Assembly: GCF_000799715.1 (NCBI RefSeq)
Contig: NZ_JUHG01000015.1
Span: forward strand, 124,001-188,000
From: Martinezella rhizogenes
GTDB lineage: Bacteria; Pseudomonadota; Alphaproteobacteria; Rhizobiales; Rhizobiaceae
Length of the DNA: 64,000 bases
Direction of reading: 5' to 3'
Positions 17,385 to 26,235 of the stretch are shown here, piece by piece. A program made the translations under genes and the position numbers. The notes beneath the pieces were generated by a model, which saw only the letters and a list, made by a program, of their open reading frames with translations, had not been told where the DNA came from and did not search any database. Numbering within the stretch: the stretch's first letter is position 1; each line of letters opens with the position of its first letter.

Positions 17385-18965
17385 ATGATTGTCGAAGACC
17401 AGCAGGCGGCTGTAGCCTTCCTAAGCGATCCGAAATCCTATGGGCTTGCCTCGCCTGTGGAGATGATCGAGACACATATTTCCCGAATTTTCCTAGCGGG
17501 CGCCCGCGCCTATAAGATGAAAAAAGCTGTAAGTTTTCCTTATGTCGATTTCTCCACGGCGTCCTTGCGGCTGACTGCATGCCAGAAGGAAATGGAGCTG
17601 AATAGCCGAACCGCGCCCGGGCTCTATCTTGGTGTCAAAAAGCTCGTCAGAGACATAAACGGGGCCATTTGTTTCGCGGAAAGCGGCGAATGCACCGACG
17701 CTGTGGTGGAAATGGTCCGTTTCGACCAGGATCTCCTGTTCGACAGACTTGCAGAAGCCGATAGGCTTACCGATGATCTGATGACGTCGACCGCAAGGAT
17801 GATTGTGTGCTTTCATCAAGATGCCATCGCCGTATCAGGTGTGGACGGCGTCAGCCAGATGGACGCGGTCCTGGCCGTCAATGAAGCGGGCTTTGCCACC
17901 AGTACTCTGTTCACTGACAGTGAGGTGGCGGAGCTCAGCCTGCTCTTTCGAGATCGGCTTAAACGGCACGCCGATCGATTGCGGGAGCGCGGCGCTGCGG
18001 GGAAGATAAAGCGATGCCACGGCGATCTGCATTTGCGCAACATTTGCCTTCTCGATGGCCAACCGCGTCTGTTCGACTGTATTGAGTTCAACGATGCCAT
18101 CGCCACGGTCGATGTGCTCTACGATCTTGCCTTTCTTCTGATGGATCTTTGGCATAGGGGCCATCTGCATCACGCCAATCTGGTTGCGAACCGCTATTTC
18201 GACGAGTCAGAAAACGAGAGCGGATTTGCGCTATTGCCGTTCTTCATGGCCGTGCGCGCTGCCGTCAGGGCGCATGTCACCGCGACCCAGGCGGAAACGG
18301 CAGTGATCAATAGGGACAAACTGCGCGTGGATGCGCGATGCTATTTCGAGCTGGCAAAAGAATTGCTGCAAACAAAGGCGCCGCGGCTCATCGCCATTGG
18401 CGGCCTGAGTGGCTCCGGCAAGACAACCGTTGCGGAGGCGCTTGCTCCGAAAGTAGGGGCGCCTCCCGGAGCGCGGATTATCGAAAGTGATCGCATTCGT
18501 AAATATATGCATGGCGTGCCTGCCGAAACGCACCTTCCAAAGGCCGCCTATCGGCCAGACGTGTCCAGAAGGGTTTACGCGGAGATGAACCTGCGTACCG
18601 ATATCATTCTTGCGGATGATGGATGCGTGGTCGCTGATGCCGTCTTCAACGATCTCGACCACAGAAACGCTATTGAAATGCCCGCACGTCACCGAGACAT
18701 CCGGTTTGACGGGTTTTGGCTTGAAACGGATCCTGCATTGCTTTGGAGGCGGGTAAGCGGGCGGCAAGGGGGCCCTTCGGATGCGAACATTGAAGTTCTC
18801 GAAACACAGCTCGCTCGACGTCTCGATAAACTGGCCTGGCGTAAGATTGACGCCTCCGAGAGCGTCGACGTCATCTGCGGAGCGATTTTGGCGGGGACGG
18901 AGCCTGATGCCCTGAAAGCCGAGAGCAAAAGCGTTCCTTCCGTCATCATGGACCCGGCTATCTAA
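17385..18965 (+). CDS. Fused aminoglycoside-phosphotransferase-like / P-loop kinase protein
   Basis: The 526-residue protein joins two kinase-type domains. The first has HGDLHLRN (212-219) and FDCIEFND (230-237), the catalytic and metal sites of the APH/choline-kinase fold. The second has Walker A GLSGSGKTT (340-348) and resembles small P-loop kinases such as gluconate or zeta-type kinases. Proteins of this COG2187/COG0645 design are common in proteobacteria, with unknown substrate. ATG 17385 was chosen for its GGAG site; the frame is open to 17274. It is divergent from cysQ and shares the box at 17213. Confidence 0.85.
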   Translation: MIVEDQQAAVAFLSDPKSYGLASPVEMIETHISRIFLAGARAYKMKKAVSFPYVDFSTASLRLTACQKEMELNSRTAPGLYLGVKKLVRDINGAICFAESGECTDAVVEMVRFDQDLLFDRLAEADRLTDDLMTSTARMIVCFHQDAIAVSGVDGVSQMDAVLAVNEAGFATSTLFTDSEVAELSLLFRDRLKRHADRLRERGAAGKIKRCHGDLHLRNICLLDGQPRLFDCIEFNDAIATVDVLYDLAFLLMDLWHRGHLHHANLVANRYFDESENESGFALLPFFMAVRAAVRAHVTATQAETAVINRDKLRVDARCYFELAKELLQTKAPRLIAIGGLSGSGKTTVAEALAPKVGAPPGARIIESDRIRKYMHGVPAETHLPKAAYRPDVSRRVYAEMNLRTDIILADDGCVVADAVFNDLDHRNAIEMPARHRDIRFDGFWLETDPALLWRRVSGRQGGPSDANIEVLETQLARRLDKLAWRKIDASESVDVICGAILAGTEPDALKAESKSVPSVIMDPAI

Positions 18966-18968
18966 CAG

Positions 18969-18990
18969 TAGCTTCCCGACAGGGAGGCTA
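18969..18990. terminator. Hairpin between converging genes
   Basis: TAGCTTCCC and GGGAGGCTA pair over nine positions (one G-T) around a GACA loop, followed by AAAA on the plus strand, i.e. a T-run for leftward transcription. It lies just after the kinase stop and before the end of the ABC membrane gene. Confidence 0.55.
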
Positions 18991-19056
18991 AAAGTAGCAT
19001 TGCCGACGCTCGGGCGTAGACGTAATGTTTGAATTAGGAGCGGGAGCCTCGGTGTT

Positions 19057-20067
19057 TCAGGAGCATGGCGCCGCCAATGTTGCGGTAATGTCGTCTCCGT
19101 TATCGGCAGTGATCGCACCGACCTGAGCGGCGTTATATATGAGGTCATATTTTACCTGCGTCACTCTCAGATCACGATACCAGTTGATGAGGTCGCCCCA
19201 AGGATCGTTTATTTTTGATAGGCCGGACACAAAGGCGACGACCGTCCCGATTTCAATTTTCCCGGTGACGACATAATAGCCACCCAACGCAAAGATGCCG
19301 CCGTAGCCCATCTGCGTCATAAGGTTCATCATGAAATTCATCGTGAACTTGATCTTGTAGATGCTCATATTGATCCGGAAAACATCACGGATGCGGGATC
19401 CTTGCGAGCCGTCTGCATCAACTGCCCGTCCCAGCGCAACAATGTCCTTACTGACATTGCGCATGATAGTGATCTTCTGCCCAACGCGTCGGTTGATCGC
19501 GGCCTGCATGATAGGAACGAAGCCACTTTGAGGAAGAAAGATCGTGATGACGATGATGGTCATGAGCGGCTGCAGATAAACTAGGTAGCCGCAAACCGCA
19601 GTCAATATGCCGAGCTGCAGCAACGGTTCTGAAATACTTGTTCCGACGAAGCCGCCCACTGGTTCGGCTTCGGCCAGAATGATGGAAAGCTGCACACCCT
19701 CGGTCGTTGATGCGTTATCATCCTTCGGCTGCACGCATGATGTCTCGAATACTTGTAGCCGTAGCCACCGGACGGCAGCTTCTCCAATCCAGCTGCCGTA
19801 GATATTGAGCACAAGTTTCACCGCACCTTCGGTCAGTGCCAGAACCATATATGCGAGAACCAGAAGGGCGATGCTGCGATAGGAGCCGTTCTCGGTTGCC
19901 GCATTGACGATTCGCCGCTGTATCTCCAGCGGAATGGTGCCAGCGACGAAGAGCAGGATGGATAAGGTTGCCGCGCCGAGCTGATGCCATCCCGAAGCCC
20001 TAAAGACGAAGCCGTATAGTGTTTTGGGCAAGATGCTTCCTCCGAAGGAGCGCGCGATGTGGCTCAT
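19057..20067 (-). CDS. ABC exporter-type membrane domain without an ATPase domain
   Basis: The 336-residue protein has about six hydrophobic segments and the loop features of type-I ABC exporter membrane domains (a long helical region with QRRIVNAATENGS, a late GGYYVVTGKIEIGTVVAF segment). In such proteins a nucleotide-binding domain follows in the same chain. Here the frame stops soon after the last helix and only 91 bases separate it from the next gene, with no Walker motifs. It may work with an ATPase encoded elsewhere, may have lost its motor, or may do something else. It follows the 40-residue gene by 28 bases. Confidence 0.7.
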   Translation of the reverse strand: MSHIARSFGGSILPKTLYGFVFRASGWHQLGAATLSILLFVAGTIPLEIQRRIVNAATENGSYRSIALLVLAYMVLALTEGAVKLVLNIYGSWIGEAAVRWLRLQVFETSCVQPKDDNASTTEGVQLSIILAEAEPVGGFVGTSISEPLLQLGILTAVCGYLVYLQPLMTIIVITIFLPQSGFVPIMQAAINRRVGQKITIMRNVSKDIVALGRAVDADGSQGSRIRDVFRINMSIYKIKFTMNFMMNLMTQMGYGGIFALGGYYVVTGKIEIGTVVAFVSGLSKINDPWGDLINWYRDLRVTQVKYDLIYNAAQVGAITADNGDDITATLAAPCS

Positions 20068-20095
20068 TTGGCATCATGAATAGCCTCCAGTGCTA

Positions 20096-20218
20096 TTATG
20101 GTGTCATCGACTTCTGAATCGTAATTTGCCGCTGGTTATCGGCGATCGGCTTGACCCACAAAATACCGAGGACGGTTGCGATCATGATGATCAATATGAT
20201 CAGCAATAGTTTTTGCAC
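20096..20218 (-). CDS. 40-residue single-span membrane protein, unknown
   Basis: Starting at GTG 20218, preceded by AGGAGAGC at good spacing, the frame gives a peptide with one strong membrane helix (LLLIILIIMIATVLGILWV) and a polar tail ending QKSMTP. The longer frame from 20305 would begin inside the box at 20292 and is rejected. It is the first gene before the ABC membrane domain and could be its small accessory subunit; this is inference. Confidence 0.6.
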   Translation of the reverse strand: MQKLLLIILIIMIATVLGILWVKPIADNQRQITIQKSMTP

Positions 20219-20291
20219 GCACGCTCTCCTGGATGGCCGCGTAAACATTGCGACAGTGCAGGAAGTCTCCCATGCTTGCGCGATGGACGCG

Positions 20292-20305
20292 TTGATTTGC
20301 GTCAA
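20292..20305 (-). promoter_or_regulatory. FNR/FixK-type box
   Basis: TTGATTTGCGTCAA has both half-sites. It lies 74 bases upstream of the GTG at 20218. Confidence 0.7.
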
Positions 20306-20344
20306 CTTGACCGGACTGTTGCAGGCATGCGGGCTGGCCGAACC

Positions 20345-20358
20345 TTGATCTGCGTCAA
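20345..20358 (+). promoter_or_regulatory. FNR/FixK-type box
   Basis: TTGATCTGCGTCAA has both half-sites and is 53 bases from the box at 20292. It lies 168 bases upstream of the alcohol dehydrogenase ATG at 20527, on the divergent side. Confidence 0.65.
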
Positions 20359-20526
20359 GGACGAAATATCATTTGTATGGAAAGAGTGAGCATCAAAACA
20401 AACCGTTCGCCGGAGATAATCATGGATGGAAAAAAGGCTTGAAACGCTGACGATATAGACGGCCTTCTAGTCTTTTCTTCCGATAGAGAGCTTTGAAATG
20501 AACCGCAATTTTGATCGGCTTCAGCC

Positions 20527-21519
20527 ATGAAAGCCATGGTTCTTCAACAACTCGGGAAACCCTTGGTGTTTGCCGAACGAGACGACCCTAGACCTGGCCC
20601 CGGCGAGCTGAGGATGAAGGTGGAAGCCTGTGCGGTCTGCCGTACCGATCTCCATGTCGTGGACGGCGATCTCGAGAATCCAAACCTGCCGCTTATTCCC
20701 GGTCACGAGATCGTCGGCATTGTCGATGCCGTTGGAGATGGTGTCGAGACCACGAGGCTTGGATGTCGTGTCGGTGTCCCCTGGCTTGGCCACACATGTG
20801 GAACATGCCCATATTGCTGTATGAAGGCCGAGAACCTCTGTGACGAACCCCAGTTTACCGGCTATACCAGAGACGGCGGTTTCGCGACGCATGTTGTGGC
20901 CGACGCGGACTATGCGTTCGATCTCGATGCAGAAGCTGATCCCGTATCGCTCGCACCGCTGCTGTGTGCCGGATTGATTGGCTGGCGTTCGCTCAAGAAG
21001 GCGGGCGAGGGCAAGAGAATTGGTCTCTTCGGCTTCGGCGCCGCCGCGCACATCCTGACCCAGATTTGCGTTTGGCAGGGCCGCGAGGTCTATGCTTTTA
21101 CACGCGGCGGTGACCGTACTGCGCAGCAATTTGCGTTGGAGTGCGGCGCGACATGGGCCGGCTCGTCGGAAGACAACCCGCCCGTTCTGCTCGACGCAGC
21201 CATCATATTTGCACCCGTAGGGGATCTGGTGCCGGTAGCACTCAAGGCGGTTCGCAAAGGCGGTGTGGTCGTGTGTGGCGGGATTCACATGAGTGATATA
21301 CCGTCCATGCCCTATGTCGTTTTATGGGGCGAGCGTGAGCTTGTTTCGGTTGCCAATTTGACACGTGAGGATGCGGCCGAGTTTTTCCCGATCGCCCGCC
21401 TGGCCGGCGTGCGAACCCACACCACGGCCTATCCTCTCAAAAAGGCCAATGAGGCGTTGGCCGATCTTCGCGCGGGACGTCTTGTCGGCGCAGCGGTCTT
21501 GGTGCTCGAGGCAAGCTAG
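20527..21519 (+). CDS. Zinc-dependent alcohol dehydrogenase
   Basis: The 330-residue protein is a medium-chain dehydrogenase. C38, H60/E61 and C147 fit the catalytic zinc site. C91, C94, C97 and C105 fit the structural zinc. The nucleotide-binding segment reads GLFGFGAAAH. It would oxidise alcohols or reduce aldehydes with NAD(P)H, and at low oxygen it could regenerate NAD+. The ribosome site is weak. A box at 20345 lies upstream. Substrate cannot be told from sequence. Confidence 0.9.
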   Translation: MKAMVLQQLGKPLVFAERDDPRPGPGELRMKVEACAVCRTDLHVVDGDLENPNLPLIPGHEIVGIVDAVGDGVETTRLGCRVGVPWLGHTCGTCPYCCMKAENLCDEPQFTGYTRDGGFATHVVADADYAFDLDAEADPVSLAPLLCAGLIGWRSLKKAGEGKRIGLFGFGAAAHILTQICVWQGREVYAFTRGGDRTAQQFALECGATWAGSSEDNPPVLLDAAIIFAPVGDLVPVALKAVRKGGVVVCGGIHMSDIPSMPYVVLWGERELVSVANLTREDAAEFFPIARLAGVRTHTTAYPLKKANEALADLRAGRLVGAAVLVLEAS

Positions 21520-21559
21520 CCCGATATAAAAATGGCACTCGTCGCTCCTGCCGACGCGG

Positions 21560-24133
21560 TCATCGCTGGCGGAAATAGATGCGTTTCACCAACTCGAGCG
21601 TGGCCGCATAGATCGCCGAGATTGCGATCAGACCGCCCATCAACGGCGCGGGGAGCGACGTAAAATCGAATATGCTCGCAGCCAGCGGAAAATAGGGCAG
21701 CACGAGGGCGATGAGGGTGATGAATGCCGTCGACCACAGAAGGAGGGGACCCGGCCTATCTTTCCATGCCGCCATGGTCGTACGAACAATCAGCATGGTC
21801 GCGAGCTGGGTAATGAGTGATTCAACGAACCAGGCCGTGCGGAACTGGCTGGTTGTCACGTGCACGACAAAAAGCAGAAATCCGAACGTCGCGAAGTCGA
21901 AGAGCGAACTGACCGGACCGAAGAAGATCATAAAGCGTTGGATGCTGCGGATGTTCCAGCGCCTGGGGCGCTGAACCTGCCGGCGATCGACCCTATCCGT
22001 GGCAATTGCCATAGACGGAATGTCGGCAAGGAGATTGTTGAGCAGGATTTGCTTGGCGAGTAGCGGCAAGAAGGGGAGGAACAAAGAGGCGATCGCCATG
22101 CTGATCATGTTGCCAAAGTTCGCGCTCGTCGCGATCGATATGTATTTCATGGTGTTGGCGAAGGTTCGCCGCCCGTCGTCCACGCCGCGGATCAGTACGC
22201 TGAGATCCTGTTGCAATAGCACGAGATCCGCGGCTTCTCGGGCGACATCGACTGCGCCGTCGACAGAGATGCCGACGTCGGCCTCATGAAGCGCCGGAGC
22301 GTCGTTGATGCCGTCGCCCATATATCCGACCACGTGGCGGGAGCGCCGTAGCGCTTTGATAATGAGTTCTTTTTGATTGGGGTCGATCTCGACAAACAGA
22401 TCTGTTTTTGGCGCGCGAGCGAACAATGCATCACTGCTCATCGACGCCAGCTCTCCGCCGGTCAAAACGTGTTTTGTCCCCAGCCCGATCGTGTCGGCCA
22501 GGTGTCTGACGATGTAGCGGTTGTCGCCGGATATGATCTTGATGCCGATGCCGCGATGTCTCAATCCTGCCAGCGCATTCTTGATGCCTGCCTTCGGTGG
22601 ATCAAGAAACAGGAGAAAGCCCTCGAGGCAGAGCTCGCATTCGTCGCCGACGTCATAGGATCCCTTGTTTTGCGCGAAGCCCCTGGTGGCGATGGCGATC
22701 ACCCGAATGCCGTCCTCGCCCCATTTGCGATAACGCGTGTCGAGTTCCAAACGCGACCGGTCATTGAGGGGCTCGACAGCATTGCTTGTCCTGACGGAGG
22801 TACAGACGGAAAGGATATTGGCGACCGCGCCCTTACAGATCATCATCGTGCCCTGGCCGGCCTGATCAACGATGATCGATAACCGTTTGCGCATGAAGTC
22901 GTATGGAATCTCGTCCTTTTTCTCGAAGGCTCTCAGATCTGTGCTGATCTCGCCGGATGCCAGTATGGCATCGTCGAGTGGGTTTTTAAGGCCGGCCTGC
23001 AATGATGCGTTCAAAAAAGCGAGTAGGTGGACCTGCTGCGAGTGCGTGCCGCCTGGATCGACGCAATCGTCGAGTTTTATGATGCCTTCCGTCAGCGTGC
23101 CGGTCTTGTCGGTGCATAGCAGGTTCATGCTCCCGAGATTTTCAATGGCGTCCAGCCGGCGAATGATGACGCCGCCGGCTGCCATGGCGTGCGCACCGCG
23201 GGCGAGCGTCATGCTGATAATCGCCGGCAGCAGCTCCGGAGTCAGGCCGACGGCCAGCGCCAGAGAAAATAGCAGTGAGTCGATCAACGGTCGCTGCAGG
23301 AGCAGGTTGGCAACAAAGACGGTAACGACGATCACCAACATGATCCGTGTCATCAAATAACCGAAGCGACGTATACCTCGTGAAAAGTCCGTTTCGGGTA
23401 TCTGTTTCGCGATTGCGCCGGCGATGGTCGCGTACTCGGTGCGCCCACCTGTTTCGACAGCGATGACAGTTGCCGTGCCGCTGCGAACCGAAGTGCCGGT
23501 GAAGACGCAATTGGACCTGGCGGCGATCGGAGCGTCGGGCAGACAGACACCGGCCAGCTTGCCGACCGGGAAGGTCTCACCCGTCAGGGTGGCCTCGCTG
23601 ACGTTCAAGTCACGTGACGAAAGAATCACGCCATCGGCCGGCACAAGACTGCCAGCTGCAAGCTTGATGATGTCACCCGGGACGATGGTGTTTGCCGGCA
23701 CCAGGGATTCTATCCCGCCCCTTACAACTGTCGTGGACAACGAAATGCTCTTCTTCAGGGCCTCTAACGCCTTCGTCGCTCCATATTCCTGAGAAAAGCC
23801 GAGCAGGCAGCTCGCAAGGACGATGAGGCTTATGATGATGGCATCGTGCATCTCCCCGACCAGCGATGATACCGTCGCGGCAAAGATGAGAATGAGAACG
23901 AGCGGATTTAGAAATTGCCGTAGCAGAATGTAAAGGGCATTCGTGTGCGTCATAGCGACGACGGTGTTCGGACCATAGGTCCGTAACCGGGACGTTGCCT
24001 CTTCAGGAGAAAGACCTTTTGTCTGTGAGCCGAGATCGTGCAGCAGAACATCTTGGGCCTTCGACCAGCAAGGCGCGGTCGGCACCGTTGTATCTCGGTT
24101 TGCGGAATCCCGACTATTAAGCGGAGCGTTCAT
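21560..24133 (-). CDS. mgtA: Magnesium-translocating P-type ATPase (MgtA/MgtB, P3B)
   Basis: The 857-residue pump has actuator TGETFP, membrane LTPELLP, phosphorylation D342-KTGTLTEG, and GDGINDAPAL, with about ten membrane helices. Length and the PEL motif fit the bacterial Mg2+ importers. ATG 24133 was chosen: the frame is open to 24214, but the box at 24188-24201 falls inside that extension and lies 55 bases before 24133, and GGGGAT precedes 24133. Control by an anaerobic regulator rather than by Mg2+ would be unusual. Confidence 0.9.
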   Translation of the reverse strand: MNAPLNSRDSANRDTTVPTAPCWSKAQDVLLHDLGSQTKGLSPEEATSRLRTYGPNTVVAMTHTNALYILLRQFLNPLVLILIFAATVSSLVGEMHDAIIISLIVLASCLLGFSQEYGATKALEALKKSISLSTTVVRGGIESLVPANTIVPGDIIKLAAGSLVPADGVILSSRDLNVSEATLTGETFPVGKLAGVCLPDAPIAARSNCVFTGTSVRSGTATVIAVETGGRTEYATIAGAIAKQIPETDFSRGIRRFGYLMTRIMLVIVVTVFVANLLLQRPLIDSLLFSLALAVGLTPELLPAIISMTLARGAHAMAAGGVIIRRLDAIENLGSMNLLCTDKTGTLTEGIIKLDDCVDPGGTHSQQVHLLAFLNASLQAGLKNPLDDAILASGEISTDLRAFEKKDEIPYDFMRKRLSIIVDQAGQGTMMICKGAVANILSVCTSVRTSNAVEPLNDRSRLELDTRYRKWGEDGIRVIAIATRGFAQNKGSYDVGDECELCLEGFLLFLDPPKAGIKNALAGLRHRGIGIKIISGDNRYIVRHLADTIGLGTKHVLTGGELASMSSDALFARAPKTDLFVEIDPNQKELIIKALRRSRHVVGYMGDGINDAPALHEADVGISVDGAVDVAREAADLVLLQQDLSVLIRGVDDGRRTFANTMKYISIATSANFGNMISMAIASLFLPFLPLLAKQILLNNLLADIPSMAIATDRVDRRQVQRPRRWNIRSIQRFMIFFGPVSSLFDFATFGFLLFVVHVTTSQFRTAWFVESLITQLATMLIVRTTMAAWKDRPGPLLLWSTAFITLIALVLPYFPLAASIFDFTSLPAPLMGGLIAISAIYAATLELVKRIYFRQR

Positions 24134-24187
24134 GTCAATTGATCCCCAAGGTGCAGTTGACACTAGCCGACCTATCCCGATGCTCCA

Positions 24188-24201
24188 TTGATACCGGTCA
24201 A
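24188..24201 (-). promoter_or_regulatory. FNR/FixK-type box
   Basis: TTGATACCGGTCAA has both half-sites and lies 55 bases upstream of the mgtA-like ATG at 24133. It overlaps the 3' end of the doubtful small gene at 24198. Confidence 0.7.
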
Positions 24202-24461
24202 ACTCTCCGTTCATCGTGGCTGAAGCCTGCCGGTCCGGCGAACGTCATGCGGAGGAAAACGCGGGATATGTCGAGCGATATACGAAACTGCATCACGCTG
24301 AATATCAACGTGCCCAGGTCTCGTTCGAGCACAGTTCCAAATTCCGCAAATTTCATCAACTGCATCAATATCAATGTGCCGATGACACCGAGAATGAAGA
24401 ACCAGAGATCGTCCAAACCTTCGTTGAACCAGGTGCGCTTCTGCCCGAGATAGAACAACAA
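24198..24461 (-). CDS. Possible small membrane protein
   Basis: An 87-codon frame from TTG 24461 fills the gap between the Usp gene and the mgtA-like gene. It has one hydrophobic span (LWFFILGVIGTLILMQLM) followed by an amphipathic, basic C-terminus. GAGG lies about ten bases before the TTG. The composition is protein-like, but the family was not recognised and the end overlaps the box at 24188. It may be a real gene co-transcribed with the Usp gene upstream, or chance. Confidence 0.4.
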   Translation of the reverse strand: MLFYLGQKRTWFNEGLDDLWFFILGVIGTLILMQLMKFAEFGTVLERDLGTLIFSVMQFRISLDISRVFLRMTFAGPAGFSHDERRV

Positions 24462-24520
24462 ACGTCCAACGCCTCAAGCATTGTGTTGAGACACCGATGT
24501 CGATCCTCCCATGCCTAAGG

Positions 24521-25342
24521 CTAGTGGACGAGAAGAACTGGCATCTCGAGATCGACCAGCAGTGATCGCGTGACGCCTCCGAGGATAAATTCGCGCAGCT
24601 TGGAATGCCCGTATGCCCCGGCGACAAGGAGATCCGCCCGGTTCGCTGCGGCCACCGATTGAATAGCGCCAGCGGCCTGCGCACCATGGGCCTGGGCCGT
24701 GGCAACCTCGACCTCCAGGCCGGCATTGCGAAGCACGTCTGCGAATTGATCCCGGGCTTTTTCACTAATCGGCTTATCGTCCGTTATTGAGATCAATATG
24801 ACCTTCGATGCGAACTCCAGAAATAGCCTTGCCCCCGTCAACGCTCGCGACAGAGTGGCGCTTCCATCCCAGGCAACCGCAACCGTATCGATGCGGCCGC
24901 AGAAATTGTCCGCGGGAAACAGGATGAGTGGTCTGCCGCTTTCGAACAGAACACTCTCAATCAGTGGTCTCATCGTTTCCGACGCTTCCATGATCGAAAG
25001 GTCGTAGGCGCGCGATAGTTCTGCCAGTGTACCGGCGACGAATGATTCCGACGCTTCGAATGATTGGACGACGGCCTTTATCTCTGTTTTCCGTGCATAA
25101 TCGTGCAGGGTCTGATTCAATGCCATACCGTTGTCGCGGCTAAAGCGCTTCGCCTCCGAACTCAATTTTTCTGCGTCGGCAATCCACGGAGATGAGTGCC
25201 TGATAAGCGGCATCTTGATCTGCAAGATGCTTGCGGTGAGATCCGCCTTGTTATGGCGCGCCAAGTCGACTGCGTTTTGCACGAGGGAAAACGAGCTTGC
25301 ACTGGGATAAGTGATCAATGGCAGATGGAATTGAGGTTTCAC
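24521..25342 (-). CDS. Tandem universal stress protein
   Basis: The 273-residue protein has two Usp folds. The second keeps the nucleotide loop in GAYGHSKLREFILGG followed by T-R-S-L-L. GTG 25342 was chosen: AGAGGAGG lies just upstream and it starts at the first strand of the fold. The frame is open to 25534, but that extension would reach past the box at 25503. Such two-domain Usp proteins are common in rhizobial low-oxygen regulons. It is divergent from the Hsp20 gene. Confidence 0.85.
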   Translation of the reverse strand: MKPQFHLPLITYPSASSFSLVQNAVDLARHNKADLTASILQIKMPLIRHSSPWIADAEKLSSEAKRFSRDNGMALNQTLHDYARKTEIKAVVQSFEASESFVAGTLAELSRAYDLSIMEASETMRPLIESVLFESGRPLILFPADNFCGRIDTVAVAWDGSATLSRALTGARLFLEFASKVILISITDDKPISEKARDQFADVLRNAGLEVEVATAQAHGAQAAGAIQSVAAANRADLLVAGAYGHSKLREFILGGVTRSLLVDLEMPVLLVH

Positions 25343-25502
25343 GTCGGCCTCCTCTAACAGACGACCACAATGATCGCACTCGGACTTCGTCTTCGCCTTG
25401 ATGAAGATCAAGCTCGCCTGGGCTCGCGCAGGAGGCAGCCGATCGAATGTCTGCCAGATTTGTGGATTTAGACCGTCTCGGGATGAAGGATATCGCGCCA
25501 TT

Positions 25503-25516
25503 TTGATGCGGGTCAA
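25503..25516. promoter_or_regulatory. FNR/FixK-type box between divergent genes
   Basis: TTGATGCGGGTCAA has both half-sites. It lies 115 bases before the Hsp20 ATG (25631) and 161 bases before the Usp GTG (25342), and may serve either or both. Confidence 0.65.
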
Positions 25517-25630
25517 TGAGTAGCCGAGCAACACCGTCTTTAATGGCGCCGCGTCTCACGAAGACGATTTGGAAAAGGGCCGGGGACGAAGTCGCTTTCC
25601 GTGGTCCTCGCAACGAAGAGGAGAAAAGAT

Positions 25631-26137
25631 ATGGCCGATTTGGCAAGGAAGCTCTCTGTGGGCACGGAAAAGAAGACGGCACCCGCTATAGCGCGTTGGA
25701 CGCCGCTCGAAGGCCTTCGGTCGGAAATTGACCGCGTCTTCAATGATTTCACCCCAGGCTTTTTCGATCGTACACTCGCACGTTTCCCGAACGCCTTCAC
25801 GCGCGACGTGCCGGCCGTCGATTTTGTCGAGTCAGACAAAGCCTATGAGCTCACAGCGGAACTGCCAGGCATCGATGCCAAGGAACTGGAACTAACGCTC
25901 GCAAATGGCATTCTGACGGTCAAAGGCGAAAAGCAGGAAAGCAAGGAGGAAAAGGAGAAGGAATACTACCTCTCCGAACGGCGCTATGGTTCGTTCCAGC
26001 GCAGTCTGCAGCTCCCTGACGGCGTCGATGCTGAGAAGATCGACGCCTCCTTCGCAAATGGCGTTTTGAAGGTCGTTCTACCGAAGACACCCAGCGCGAA
26101 AAAGAATGACCGGAAAATTGCGATCAAGGCCGCTTAG
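25631..26137 (+). CDS. Hsp20/alpha-crystallin small heat-shock protein
   Basis: The 168-residue chaperone has an alpha-crystallin domain at about 55-155 with VDFVESDKAYELTAELPG, the charged loop KQESKEEKEKEYY, FANGVLKVVLPK and a C-terminal tail. It would hold unfolding proteins in large oligomers in the cytoplasm. GAGGAG precedes the ATG. It ends before a strong terminator hairpin at 26207. Its promoter region shares the box at 25503 with the Usp gene. No ROSE-type RNA thermometer was established. Confidence 0.92.
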   Translation: MADLARKLSVGTEKKTAPAIARWTPLEGLRSEIDRVFNDFTPGFFDRTLARFPNAFTRDVPAVDFVESDKAYELTAELPGIDAKELELTLANGILTVKGEKQESKEEKEKEYYLSERRYGSFQRSLQLPDGVDAEKIDASFANGVLKVVLPKTPSAKKNDRKIAIKAA

Positions 26138-26206
26138 GCCGCCGGCACTTTATCTATATCCGCCGCGGTTCACCTGTAAGGTTGCCAAGGGGAATGACAA
26201 CAGAGA

Positions 26207-26230
26207 AAGGGAGGGGCACACCCCTCCCTT
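26207..26230. terminator. Strong hairpin between converging Hsp20 and BON genes
   Basis: AAGGGAGGGG and CCCCTCCCTT form a perfect ten-base stem with a CACA loop. It lies 69 bases after the Hsp20 stop and 5 bases before the BON gene end, placed to stop transcription from both sides. Confidence 0.8.
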
Positions 26231-26235
26231 ATGCC

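Noticed and set aside
24134..24214. Longer N-terminus for the mgtA-like ATPase
   Set aside because: The extension contains the box at 24188-24201 and lacks a ribosome site.
25343..25534. Longer N-terminus for the Usp protein ending at 24521
   Set aside because: It passes through the box at 25503, while GTG 25342 has a strong ribosome site and starts at the fold's first strand.
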